Source: Agrobacterium genomosp. 13 str. CFBP 6927
Lineage (GTDB): Bacteria; Pseudomonadota; Alphaproteobacteria; Rhizobiales; Rhizobiaceae
DNA length: 64,000 nucleotides
Assembly (NCBI GenBank): GCA_900012615.1
Contig: LT009756.1
Coordinates: 1,422,427 to 1,486,426 of the forward strand
Reading direction: 5' to 3'
The position numbers and the translations under genes were made by a program. The notes beneath the pieces are model-generated. The model was not told the DNA's origin. It saw nothing but the letters and a program-made list of their open reading frames with translations, and made no database searches. Below are positions 55,515-63,888 of this stretch, piece after piece (within the stretch, counting starts at the first letter, position 1; the number at the start of each line of letters is the position of its first letter).

Positions 55515-56018
55515 GGGAAACCTGAAAGAGAGAATAGAGCGGACCGGTATCTTTGCGATGTCGCAAGCCAGGGACAGGCGGACATGAAGGGAACGATTCG
55601 TAGAAAAAGGCGTCCCCCGGTTGCTCATGCCGGACTGCCGCTGATACCGGGCCGGAGAGATCACAACCTGTCCGCAGGATGCGGATCATATCAAAGTCCT
55701 GACAACTCCGGGCGCCGGAAACACCGGTCCTGATGAAAGGCTAGGTGCGAAAGGCAGCCCTGTCAATCGGCACGCGATATGGCCGGAAAATCAAAGCGGA
55801 ACCGGTACGCAAAACCTTACCCGGAACCGGCAGACCTGCTGTCCGCGAGAGGATTGATAAAGCCACTTGGTTACCGGAACGTTAGCAGAAAATAAAATGA
55901 TCAGGCTGCAACGCCGCGGCAGAATATCGGCTGACGGAGGCCGCTGCCATTGCCTTGGCATGGCCTTCAAATCAATATGCTTTCGAAGATTCGCAAACAG
56001 CAAGGTGGCCTGCCCGTG
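55515..56018. other. Intergenic region between cobU and the DUF599 gene
   Basis: About 500 bases with no convincing gene. I looked for a cobalamin riboswitch before cobU and found only a weak B12-box-like stretch on the opposite strand (near 55561), without the other conserved blocks. The rest is ordinary, slightly AT-rich intergenic DNA. Confidence 0.5.
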
Positions 56019-56711
56019 ATGACCATCATGGACTATATATCGATCGTCGTTTTCATCGTGTTATGGGCTGCCTACACGCATGTCACGACAGGCAGGACGC
56101 TGTTTTCGCGAACCAGCCTCAATCAGGCCATGGCCGAGCGCCGGCGCGAGTGGATCATGAATTCGCTCAAGCGCGACCTGAAGATGATCGACACGCAGAT
56201 CATGGCCGGCCTTCAGAACGGCACCGCCTTTTTCGCCTCCACCTCCATCTTCGCCATCGGCGGCTGTTTTGCGCTTCTGGGTGCGACCGAGCAGGTCGAA
56301 TCGGTGTTTCGCGACATGCCTTTCGTACACTATGCCGGACGCACGGCCTTCGAGCTGAAGGTTATCGGGCTCACCTGCCTGTTCGGTTATTCCTTCTTCA
56401 AATTCGGCTGGTCCTACCGCCTGTTCAACTATTGTACGATCCTGTTCGGCGCCATTCCCATGGTCCACGACGTCAACTCGGACCGCGAGGCGGCGGAGAG
56501 AGCGGCCGAAAACGTCATAAAGATGAACATCATCGCTGCTAAGAATTTCAATGACGGCCTGCGCACCATCTTTCTGTCCATCGGTTATCTCGGCTGGTTC
56601 ATCAGCCCCTATGTCTTCATCGCCAGCACCGTCACCATCATCGTGGCGCTGTTGCGCCGCCAGTTCTTTTCCGAGGCGCGGCGCGCCATCATGGAAGAGA
56701 ACAGGCCTTGA
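56019..56711 (+). CDS. DUF599-family membrane protein
   Basis: 230-residue membrane protein. It opens with a span (MTIMDYISIVVFIVLWAAYT) and a charged loop (AERRREWIMNSLKRDLKMID). Further spans follow: GTAFFASTSIFAIGGCFALL, and then LTCLFGYSFFKFGWSYRLFN. DUF599 proteins have no established function. The start ATG 56019 is the best placed; in-frame starts at 55977 and 55950 exist. A DUF1624 gene follows 69 bases later on the same strand. Confidence 0.82.
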   Translation: MTIMDYISIVVFIVLWAAYTHVTTGRTLFSRTSLNQAMAERRREWIMNSLKRDLKMIDTQIMAGLQNGTAFFASTSIFAIGGCFALLGATEQVESVFRDMPFVHYAGRTAFELKVIGLTCLFGYSFFKFGWSYRLFNYCTILFGAIPMVHDVNSDREAAERAAENVIKMNIIAAKNFNDGLRTIFLSIGYLGWFISPYVFIASTVTIIVALLRRQFFSEARRAIMEENRP

Positions 56712-56780
56712 AATAGCCGCACTTCAAGGGCCAAGCCCGAGTGAATATTGGCCCTCCCAAAAGCGGAAAAAGCGGAAACC

Positions 56781-57746
56781 ATGGACACAGACACAGCCGC
56801 AAACGAAAACCGCCGCAAAGGCCGCATCGGCGGTCTCGATACATTGCGCGGGTTGGCGCTCATCGCCATGGCATCCTACCACTTCACGTGGAACCTCGAA
56901 TATTTCGGCTATCTCGAACCCGGCACGGCGACCACGGGCCTCTGGAAGCTCTATGCGCGCGGCATTGCAAGCTCGTTCCTGTTTCTGGCCGGTTTCAGCC
57001 TGTTTCTTGCCCATGGCAAAGGCTTGAACTGGCCGTCCTTCGGCAAGCGTTTTGCGATGGTGGCCGGCTCGGCGCTGCTCATCACCATCGCCACGTATTT
57101 CGCCTTTCCCGACAGCTTCATCTTTTTCGGCATCCTGCACAATATCGCCGCTGCAAGCCTCGTTGGCCTGCTGTTTCTGCGCGCACCAGCGCCTGTAACG
57201 CTGCTTTTCGCAGTGATTGCCTTTGCGCTGCCGCACTATGTTCAATCCGACCTGTTCAACAGCAAGTGGCTGGCCTGGATCGGCTTTTCCACCATGCCGC
57301 CGCGTTCGAACGACTATGTGCCGCTCCTGCCGTGGCTTGCCCCCTTTCTTGCCGGGCTCGCGGTTTCGCAATTCGTCACGCCACGCGACTGGCTGGACCG
57401 TTTTCGCAGTCCAAGCTCGCCGCGCAATCTGATAGCGAGCGCCGGCCGTCACAGCCTCGCCTTCTACCTCATTCACCAGCCGGTGCTGATCGGCCTTGTC
57501 TACGTCCTGTCGCAGGTGGCCCCGCCCCCACCGGTCGATCAGGTCGAGCTTTACAAATCGAGCTGCGAAAAAAGCTGCGTCGAGCAGCCGAACGGGCTGG
57601 AATTGTGCCAGCGTTTCTGCGGCTGCACGCTGGAAAAGCTGCAGGCGGAAAACCTGTTCGACACGATGATGGAAGGCAAGCTCAGCGCCGATCAGCAGAC
57701 CAAGGTAGGCGAAGTGGCGCAGCAGTGCACGGTTGAGGCGCAGTAG
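56781..57746 (+). CDS. DUF1624 / YeiB-like acyltransferase-type membrane protein with Cys-rich tail
   Basis: 321 residues. A multi-span core begins RRKGRIGGLDTLRGLALIAM, the hallmark 'DxLRGxA' of membrane acyltransferase-like (heparan-alpha-glucosaminide/YeiB) proteins, with HFTWNLEYFGYLEPGT and, later, AGRHSLAFYLIHQPVLIGLV. After the last span comes a ~65-residue tail with paired cysteines (SSCEKSCVEQPNGLELCQRF, then CGCTLEKLQ and a last QQCTV) that is probably disulfide-bonded outside the membrane. ATG 56781 is preferred; a TTG 33 bases upstream is also open. Confidence 0.82.
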   Translation: MDTDTAANENRRKGRIGGLDTLRGLALIAMASYHFTWNLEYFGYLEPGTATTGLWKLYARGIASSFLFLAGFSLFLAHGKGLNWPSFGKRFAMVAGSALLITIATYFAFPDSFIFFGILHNIAAASLVGLLFLRAPAPVTLLFAVIAFALPHYVQSDLFNSKWLAWIGFSTMPPRSNDYVPLLPWLAPFLAGLAVSQFVTPRDWLDRFRSPSSPRNLIASAGRHSLAFYLIHQPVLIGLVYVLSQVAPPPPVDQVELYKSSCEKSCVEQPNGLELCQRFCGCTLEKLQAENLFDTMMEGKLSADQQTKVGEVAQQCTVEAQ

Positions 57747-57791
57747 GAAAAAGTTGCCGGTTCATAGAGGAACAGCGAGTTGTCCTACACT

Positions 57792-57878
57792 CGACGTCAT
57801 CCTCGGGCTTGACCCGAGGATCCATTGACGTCGCTGTAGACCCTCGGGTCAAGCCCGAGGGTGACGAAGGAGAGGTCT
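57792..57878. repeat. Palindromic intergenic repeat (copy 4, GGGCTTGACC type)
   Basis: Arms CGACGTCATCCTCGGGCTTG (57792) and the inverse ending at TGACGAAGGAGAGGTC. Closely matches copy 3 at 43648 including the flank after the right arm. It may also separate the DUF1624 gene from the convergent MerR gene. Confidence 0.88.
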
Positions 57879-57923
57879 CGACCTTTAAAAGCGCGCCTTA
57901 AGCGCGACAGCCAGGGTAGTCGT

Positions 57924-58310
57924 TCAAGTCCCGACGCCGATTTCGGCAAGCCGGGTCAGACAGGCTTCTTCGACATTGTCGAGTTCGGCCAGCGTCTCTT
58001 CGATGTCCTTGCGTTTCTGCCGGAGATCGGCACGCTTTTCATCGACCTTCTTCATCAGAAGCACCAGCTGGCCCGATTCGCCCGGGGGCTCCTTGTAAAC
58101 GTGAATAATCTCGCGGATTTCAGAAATCGTGAAACCGATACGGCGACCGCGCAGGATTTCCTGAATGAGACGCCTGTCCGCGGCCCTGAAAAGCCTCGTG
58201 CGCCCGCGACGCTCAGGGTGAATCAGCCCCTCGTCCTCGTAAAATCGCAAGGTGCGGGTGGAAACACCGAATTCGCGTGTCAGTTCGGTTATGCTATAAT
58301 ACTTGTCCAA
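57924..58310 (-). CDS. MerR-family transcriptional regulator
   Basis: 128 residues. The winged HTH is YYSITELTREFGVSTRTLRF followed by YEDEGLIHPERRGRTRLF. A coiled-coil dimerisation helix (LLMKKVDEKRADLRQKRKDI) ends in a short tail with one cysteine (EEACLTRL), so it is not a metal-sensing type with a Cys loop. It resembles the LiuR/NolA-like group. Target unknown. It lies just upstream of mgtE's stop on the same strand. Confidence 0.85.
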   Translation of the reverse strand: MDKYYSITELTREFGVSTRTLRFYEDEGLIHPERRGRTRLFRAADRRLIQEILRGRRIGFTISEIREIIHVYKEPPGESGQLVLLMKKVDEKRADLRQKRKDIEETLAELDNVEEACLTRLAEIGVGT

Positions 58311-58380
58311 GGGCCTATCCGATTCATAACCGGATAATATTATTTGACCTTCACGTAAAAGTCAATTTTTCCCGCCGCGC

Positions 58381-59808
58381 CTAGCCGGAAATACCATACC
58401 ACCAGGTCGCAATACCCAGAAAAGCGAAAAAGCCGACAATATCCGTCACGGCCGTGACAAAGACCGCCGAAGAGACGGCCGGGTCCGCCCCGAATTTGTC
58501 GAGAACCAGCGGGATGAGAATGCCTGCCAGCGCCGCCGCCAGCATGTTGAGACACATGGCTGTGGCGATGATGCCGCCGATGTGGACATCCTGAAACCAG
58601 ATGCCGGCAACAACGCCGATGGCGCAGCCGAACAGCATGCCATTCAGGATGCCGACGCCTGCCTCGCGCCGAATGATACGCGCGGCGTTGTGAATATCGA
58701 GGCTCTTGGTCGCCAGCGCCCGCACGGATACGGTCATGGTCTGCGATCCGGCATTGCCACCCATACCCGCGACCGCCGGCATCAGAATCGCCAGCGCGAC
58801 AATCTGCTGGATGGTCGCATCAAACAGGCTGATGACCGAGGCGGACAGAAATGCCGTGATGAGGTTGACGGCAAGCCATGGCACGCGTGAGCGCGACGTG
58901 CTGGCGATACTGTCCGACAGTTCTTCGTCACCCACACCCCCAAGGCGCAGCAAGTCCTCCTCGGCCTCTTCCTGGATAACGTCGACCACGTCATCGATGG
59001 TGAGTACGCCGACAAGCCGGCCGTTATTGTCAACCACGGCTGCGGAAAGAAGGTCGTATTGCTCGAAAAGCTGCGCCGCCTCTTCCTGATCCATTTCGGC
59101 AGGAATGGAGTGGTTCGTCTCATGCATGATCGTTTCGATCTTCACCTGACGCTTGGCGCGCAGCACCTTGTCGAGATCGAGTGCGCCCACCAGCTTGAAG
59201 GTGGGGTCGATGACGAATATCTGCGTGAAGGAGTCGGGGAGTTCCTCCTCTTCGCGCAGATAGTCGATGGTCTGGCCCACGGTCCAGAACGGCGGCACGG
59301 CGACGAATTCCGTCTGCATGCGACGTCCGGCCGAGCTTTCCGGATAATCCAGCGCCCGCATCAACCGCACCCGTTCGGTGAACGGCAGTTGCGAGAGAAT
59401 GTCTTCGCGGTCCTCGTCGTCGAGGTCTTCGAGAATATAGACCGCGTCGTCCGAATCCAGCTCGCCGATACCGGCAGCGATCTGCTCATTCGACATCTGG
59501 TCGACGATATCGAGACGGATACCCTCATCCACCTCAGTCAGCGCCGTCATGTCGAAATCGGAGCCAAGCAGCCGCACCAGCGCATGGCGTTGTTCCGGCA
59601 GGATGGATTCGAGCACGTCGCCAAGTTCCGACTCGTGCAGTCGCGCCACATTCTTGCGCAGGAAGAGCAGGTCACGGTCGGCAATCGCCGCCCCCACCAT
59701 CGCCAGAAAATCCGAACGGACAGACCCGTCTTCGGCGTAGATATCGGAAAGTGCCTCTGCCGGCCTCAACTCCTCGGGCGCGACAAGATCGTCGTTACGG
59801 TCTGTCAT
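58381..59808 (-). CDS. mgtE: Magnesium transporter MgtE
   Basis: Magnesium channel of 475 residues. A helical N domain (residues ~20-140, ending QLPFTERVRLMRALDYPESS) and two CBS domains (YLREEEELPDSFTQIF, AVVDNNGRLVGVLTIDDVVD) lead to five spans. The pore signature is AVAGMGGNAGSQTMTVSVRA, and later spans include VTAVTDIVGFFAFLGIATWW. ATG 59808 has GAGG at good spacing and the family start MTDRNDDLVAPE; longer upstream starts are rejected. Confidence 0.95.
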   Translation of the reverse strand: MTDRNDDLVAPEELRPAEALSDIYAEDGSVRSDFLAMVGAAIADRDLLFLRKNVARLHESELGDVLESILPEQRHALVRLLGSDFDMTALTEVDEGIRLDIVDQMSNEQIAAGIGELDSDDAVYILEDLDDEDREDILSQLPFTERVRLMRALDYPESSAGRRMQTEFVAVPPFWTVGQTIDYLREEEELPDSFTQIFVIDPTFKLVGALDLDKVLRAKRQVKIETIMHETNHSIPAEMDQEEAAQLFEQYDLLSAAVVDNNGRLVGVLTIDDVVDVIQEEAEEDLLRLGGVGDEELSDSIASTSRSRVPWLAVNLITAFLSASVISLFDATIQQIVALAILMPAVAGMGGNAGSQTMTVSVRALATKSLDIHNAARIIRREAGVGILNGMLFGCAIGVVAGIWFQDVHIGGIIATAMCLNMLAAALAGILIPLVLDKFGADPAVSSAVFVTAVTDIVGFFAFLGIATWWYGISG

Positions 59809-60202
59809 CTGGCGTCCTCTTGTATTCAAATGCCGCAGTGCACGAATGCGCAGGCAGAATGGCGTTAAAAAGTATATTGTCAACAACCGGATAGGCGGAA
59901 AACAACAAGCCTCCCAACTGCGACGCAAATGTCATGAACCGCCGCTTTGAGAGGCCGCGATTTAAGGACGCAGCGCCCCTTCACGACGCGTCAGGGATGC
60001 ATGGCGCCGCAATTCTCTCAACGCGCGCCGCACCCCTGCCGTTCCGCAGGAACAGCCCGGACAGACCCTTTCTCACTCCAGGCAACACCAAGATAGAGAT
60101 TGACATATGTCGTCCATAGGCGATTCTGAAACAGCTTTTTTACATAGGATCGGCCGCAGCGACCACATGGCCGGGAACGCATATTTTGGGAAAGCCAAAG
60201 CA
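59809..60202. other. Divergent promoter region of mgtE and the YdeP-type oxidoreductase
   Basis: About 390 bases. A TTGACA at 60100-60105 could be a -35 element for the rightward operon, though no good -10 follows. The small open frame at 59934-60119 has no sign of coding. I see no known riboswitch for mgtE. Confidence 0.45.
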
Positions 60203-62521
60203 ATGAGCAAGACGGATTTCATCGGCAAGGCCTCCTCCGCCGCAGGTGGCTGGGGTGCGCTTAAAAGCGTCGGCAAACGGCTTCTGGAAACAGGCGCGCC
60301 GATTTCCGGCGCACGCACGCTGCTGAAGACGAACCAGCCGGACGGTTTCGACTGTCCCGGCTGCGCCTGGGGCGATCCCGAACACGGCTCATCCTTCGAA
60401 TTTTGCGAAAATGGCGTCAAGGCAGTCGCCTGGGAAGCGACGGAAGCCCGCGTGCCGCCGGATTTCTTTGCCGCCCATAGCCTATCCGAACTGCGCGGCT
60501 GGTCCGACTACGATCTGGAAAAACAGGGCCGCCTTACCCACCCCATGCGCTACGACCGGGCGACCGATAAATATCTGCCGGTATCCTGGGACGATGCCTT
60601 TGCCGAAATCGGCAGGATATTGAACGGCCTCGACAGCCCGGACCGGGCGGAATTCTACACCTCCGGCCGCGCCTCCAACGAGGCCGCCTTCATCTATCAA
60701 TTGATGGTGCGGCTTTATGGCACCAATAATTTCCCCGACTGTTCCAACATGTGCCACGAGGCAAGCGGCGTCGGCCTGAAAGCGTCGATCGGCGTCGGCA
60801 AGGGCACGGTTCTGCTTGAGGATTTCGAACAGGCGGACGCCATCTTCGTGATCGGCCAGAACCCCGGCACCAACCATCCCCGCATGCTGGGCGACCTGCG
60901 CCGCGCCGCCCTTCGCGGCGCCAGGATCGCCGTCTTCAACCCGATCCGCGAAAAGGGCCTGGAGCGCTTCGCCGATCCGCAGGACAAGATCGAGATGATC
61001 ACCGGCGGCAACACGAGGATCGCCACCAATTATTACCAGCCGCGGCAGGGTGGTGATATGGCCGCCGTGCGCGGCATGAGCAAGGCTGTCTTCGCCGCCG
61101 ACGATGCCGCAAGGGCGGCTGGTGAACCCGCGATCATCGACTACGACTTCATCGCCGAACATGCGGTGGAATTCGAGGCCTATCGCGCCGCCGTCGAGGC
61201 GACCGACTGGGAAACCATTCTCGACCAGTCCGGCCTGACCCGCGCCCAGATCGAGGAAGCCGCCGGTATCTACATGAATGCCGGCTCCGTCATCGCCACC
61301 TGGGCCATGGGCGTTACACAACACCGGCACTCCGTCATCATCGTTCGCGAAATCACCAATTTCATGCTGCTGCGTGGCAATATCGGCCGCCCCGGCGCCG
61401 GTCTCTGCCCGGTGCGCGGCCATTCCAACGTGCAGGGCGACCGCACCGTCGGCATTGATGAAAAGGCCCCGCCCGCCCTTCTCGACGCATTGGAGAAGGA
61501 ACTCGGCGTGTCCATGCCGCGCAAGCGCGGCCACAATACCGTGGAGGCCGTCGCCGCCATGCTGGATGGTAAGGCTCAGACCTTCATTGCGCTCGGTGGC
61601 AACTTCCTGCGGGCGACGCCCGACAGCCCGCTGATCATCAAGGCTTTCGAGAAGCAGAAACTCACGGTCAATATCGCCACCAAGCTCAACCATTCGCATC
61701 TGGTGCCGGGCGAGACATCCTTCGTGCTGCCCTGTCTCGGCCGAACGGAAATCGACCGCAATTCGGCAGGACGGCCGCAGATCGTCACGGTCGAGGATTC
61801 CATGAGCATGGTGCATGGTTCCGGCGGCATCAACCCGCCGGCCTCGGACGAACTCCGCTCGGAAGTCGCCATTGTCGCCGGCATTGCGCAAGCGACGCTC
61901 GGCAATGCGCATGTGGACTGGAAAGCGCTTGCCGATGATTACGACCTCATCCGCGACATGATCGAGCGGGTCATTCCCGGTTTTGACAATTTCAACGAAC
62001 GGGTCCGCGTGCCGCGCGGTTTTCATCTGCGCAACACGGCGGCCGAGCGGCAGTGGAACACACCTGCGAAAAAGGCCACCTTCTATAGCGGCCCGCTGCC
62101 TGAACAGACCGAGCACCAGCAGGCGCTCAGCCGTGACAATCTTTTCGTGCTGCAGACCTTCCGCAGTCACGATCAATACAACACCACGATTTACGGCATG
62201 GACGACCGTTATCGCGGCGTCTATGGCGAGCGCCACGTCATCTTCATGAACCCTGCGGATATGGAAGCGCTCGGCGCCCATTCCCGCCAGCGCGTCGATG
62301 TCATCGGCGAATATGGCGATGGCGTGGAACGCATCGCGGAAAACTTCCGGCTCGTGCCGTACAATATCCCGCGTGGCAGCGTCGGCGGCTATTATCCGGA
62401 ACTGAACGTGCTGGTGCCGCTATCGAGCTATGGCGATGGCAGCTTCACGCCGACATCGAAATCCGTGCTCGTCTCCGTCCGCCTGCTTGCCGATGCCCCC
62501 GTGAAGGTGAACGCCTCTTGA
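60203..62521 (+). CDS. FdhF/YdeP-family molybdopterin oxidoreductase
   Basis: 772-residue molybdopterin-dependent oxidoreductase of the formate dehydrogenase alpha-like YdeP group. The N terminus has a Cys motif (FDCPGCAWGDPEHGSSFEF, then C). Core motifs include GRASNEAAFIYQLMVRLYGT, NFPDCSNMCHEASGVGLKAS (cysteine that could ligate Mo), AIFVIGQNPGTNHPRMLGDL, and RGNIGRPGAGLCPVRGHSNV. ATG 60203 (MSKTDFIGK) is preferred; an ATG 96 bases upstream lies within the possible promoter. In E. coli YdeP has been linked to acid resistance; here the substrate is unknown. It overlaps a MarR-like gene. Confidence 0.88.
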   Translation: MSKTDFIGKASSAAGGWGALKSVGKRLLETGAPISGARTLLKTNQPDGFDCPGCAWGDPEHGSSFEFCENGVKAVAWEATEARVPPDFFAAHSLSELRGWSDYDLEKQGRLTHPMRYDRATDKYLPVSWDDAFAEIGRILNGLDSPDRAEFYTSGRASNEAAFIYQLMVRLYGTNNFPDCSNMCHEASGVGLKASIGVGKGTVLLEDFEQADAIFVIGQNPGTNHPRMLGDLRRAALRGARIAVFNPIREKGLERFADPQDKIEMITGGNTRIATNYYQPRQGGDMAAVRGMSKAVFAADDAARAAGEPAIIDYDFIAEHAVEFEAYRAAVEATDWETILDQSGLTRAQIEEAAGIYMNAGSVIATWAMGVTQHRHSVIIVREITNFMLLRGNIGRPGAGLCPVRGHSNVQGDRTVGIDEKAPPALLDALEKELGVSMPRKRGHNTVEAVAAMLDGKAQTFIALGGNFLRATPDSPLIIKAFEKQKLTVNIATKLNHSHLVPGETSFVLPCLGRTEIDRNSAGRPQIVTVEDSMSMVHGSGGINPPASDELRSEVAIVAGIAQATLGNAHVDWKALADDYDLIRDMIERVIPGFDNFNERVRVPRGFHLRNTAAERQWNTPAKKATFYSGPLPEQTEHQQALSRDNLFVLQTFRSHDQYNTTIYGMDDRYRGVYGERHVIFMNPADMEALGAHSRQRVDVIGEYGDGVERIAENFRLVPYNIPRGSVGGYYPELNVLVPLSSYGDGSFTPTSKSVLVSVRLLADAPVKVNAS

Positions 62522-62823
62522 TGGAAGAAGAGCAATCCGCAGCCGCTTTCATGGCGGCTGTGGAACAGATCCAGCAAGAAGCCTCCTCGGCAATTACCGC
62601 GACGGGTGCGGCGGTCCTTCTGGCTATCCATCAAGACATAGCCACCGACAGCCGCAGCATCGCAAACCGGCTGGGGCTTGCGCACGCTCTCGTTCTGCGC
62701 GAAATCGCTGCCCTGTCACCCCGCTTCGTGCGGGTGACGAAACGCGATGCTCGCACCCAGCGCAGCTTTCTGGAAGTGACGGCGGAAGGACAGGCGCTTG
62801 CGGCTTCTCCTTCCCGCAATTGA
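62521..62823 (+). CDS. Small MarR-like winged-helix protein
   Basis: 100 residues. Residues ~35-95 look like a winged helix: AVLLAIHQDIATDSRSIANR, LGLAHALVLREIAALSPR, wing RDARTQRSFLEVTAEGQALA. It lacks the extra dimerisation helices of full MarR proteins. ATG 62521 overlaps the stop of the YdeP-type gene (TGATG), which implies translational coupling; that placement suggests a dedicated regulator or accessory of the oxidoreductase. Its stop touches the start of the next gene. Confidence 0.7.
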   Translation: MEEEQSAAAFMAAVEQIQQEASSAITATGAAVLLAIHQDIATDSRSIANRLGLAHALVLREIAALSPRFVRVTKRDARTQRSFLEVTAEGQALAASPSRN

Positions 62824-62840
62824 AACGAACGGAGCATTCC

Positions 62841-63335
62841 TTGGCAATCAGGCCGATCCTGCCCTACCCCCATGCGGGTCTTTCCGAGACCTGCGCGCCC
62901 GTCACGATTTTTGACGATCATCTGCAGGAACTGGTCACGGACCTGACCGACACGATGCACGCCGCCCCCGGCGTCGGCATCACCGCGGCCCATATCGGCG
63001 TAAGACAGCGCGTCTTCGTGCTCGAACTGACACCGGGAAACGTCCTCACCTACATCAATCCTGAGATCCTCAGCCGGTCCGCGAAGACCATGCGGCATGT
63101 GGAGGGCAGCGTCTCGATGCCGGGTTTCACCGAGGAGGTGGAGCGACCATCGCAGATCGAAGTGAGATTTCAGGACGCAGCGGGCATGGAACATCGCCAG
63201 GCCGCAGAGGGCTTTCACGCTATCTGCATCCAGCACGAAATCGATCAGCTCGATGGCATCTTCTGGCTGAAGCGACTGTCGAAGCTCAAACGCGACCGGC
63301 TGGTAAAGAAATGGGAAAAATCCCGAAAGCCGTGA
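62841..63335 (+). CDS. Peptide deformylase-like protein lacking metal ligands
   Basis: 164 residues (start TTG 62841 with GGAG; TTG 62820 would overlap the previous stop). The fold and length match peptide deformylase, but all three motifs are altered. GxGLAAPQ reads GVGITAAH (44-51). EGCLS reads EGSVS, so the metal-binding cysteine is serine 90. HExDH reads HEIDQ (132-136), so the second metal histidine is glutamine while the glutamate stays. Two of three metal ligands are missing, so normal deformylase activity is unlikely. It closes the YdeP - winged-helix operon. Confidence 0.83.
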   Translation: MAIRPILPYPHAGLSETCAPVTIFDDHLQELVTDLTDTMHAAPGVGITAAHIGVRQRVFVLELTPGNVLTYINPEILSRSAKTMRHVEGSVSMPGFTEEVERPSQIEVRFQDAAGMEHRQAAEGFHAICIQHEIDQLDGIFWLKRLSKLKRDRLVKKWEKSRKP

Positions 63336-63338
63336 CGA

Positions 63339-63767
63339 TCAGCCGGCAATCGACAGCGCAAATTCCGCCTCGCCCTTCAGCGTGTTGCTGACGGTACAGA
63401 TATCCTCGGCCGAATGGGCGATTGCAGCGCGGGTAGACTCGTCGAAATCCCCGGTTATCTCGATCCGTATATCGAAACGGATGATCCGATAGGGTTCTTC
63501 TGCAGATTTTTCACCGGAAACATCAACGGTGACGCCCTCGAAATGGTCCAGCAAACCCATACGGCTCGCCGCGATCCGGGCGCTGAGCGTCAGGCATGCG
63601 GCAAGCGAAGAATAAAGAAGATCGATCGGATTGAAGCCCGGTTCCGAGACGCCGGTCACGATCTCAAGTGCGCCGCCGGTCATCGTCGAAATCACCGGTC
63701 GACCAAGCCGCCCGACCGTGGCTGTCGCGCCAACGGGTCTCACCTTCACCTTCGCGCCTTCGACCAT
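63339..63767 (-). CDS. OsmC-family protein
   Basis: 142 residues of the OsmC/Ohr peroxiredoxin-like family, which reduces organic hydroperoxides. Cysteine one lies in YSSLAACLTLSARIAA and cysteine two in DICTVSNTLKGEAEF, both at their expected places. VSEPGFNPIDLLYSS is the usual loop. It is convergent with the deformylase-like gene, with a gap of three bases, so no shared promoter. ATG 63767 is the natural start (MVEGAKVKVRPVG). Confidence 0.88.
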   Translation of the reverse strand: MVEGAKVKVRPVGATATVGRLGRPVISTMTGGALEIVTGVSEPGFNPIDLLYSSLAACLTLSARIAASRMGLLDHFEGVTVDVSGEKSAEEPYRIIRFDIRIEITGDFDESTRAAIAHSAEDICTVSNTLKGEAEFALSIAG

Positions 63768-63888
63768 TCAAATAATCCTGATTTAATCGCACGCAACCGA
63801 TCGCATGGAACAAAAATCTATCTGGCGCTTTTTACTCACACAACGGTGAACGATCGTTGAACCTTTATTTTACAGGGAGCTGGGACAT

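Noticed and set aside
55683..55700. Anaerobox-like TTGATATGATCC before cobU
   Set aside because: Spacing is three instead of four and the second half is incomplete.
55515..55760. Second cobalamin riboswitch upstream of cobU
   Set aside because: Only a weak B12-box-like stretch (GCAAGCCAGGGACAGGC) on the wrong strand relative to cobU; the GCAACTG and CACTGG blocks are missing.
59934..60119. Small open frame in the mgtE / oxidoreductase gap
   Set aside because: No ribosome site, no domain, and overlaps the likely promoter of the oxidoreductase operon.
60482..62281. Long open frame (599 codons) antisense to the YdeP-type oxidoreductase
   Set aside because: Same reasoning: no motif, low-complexity composition and a well-recognised gene on the plus strand.
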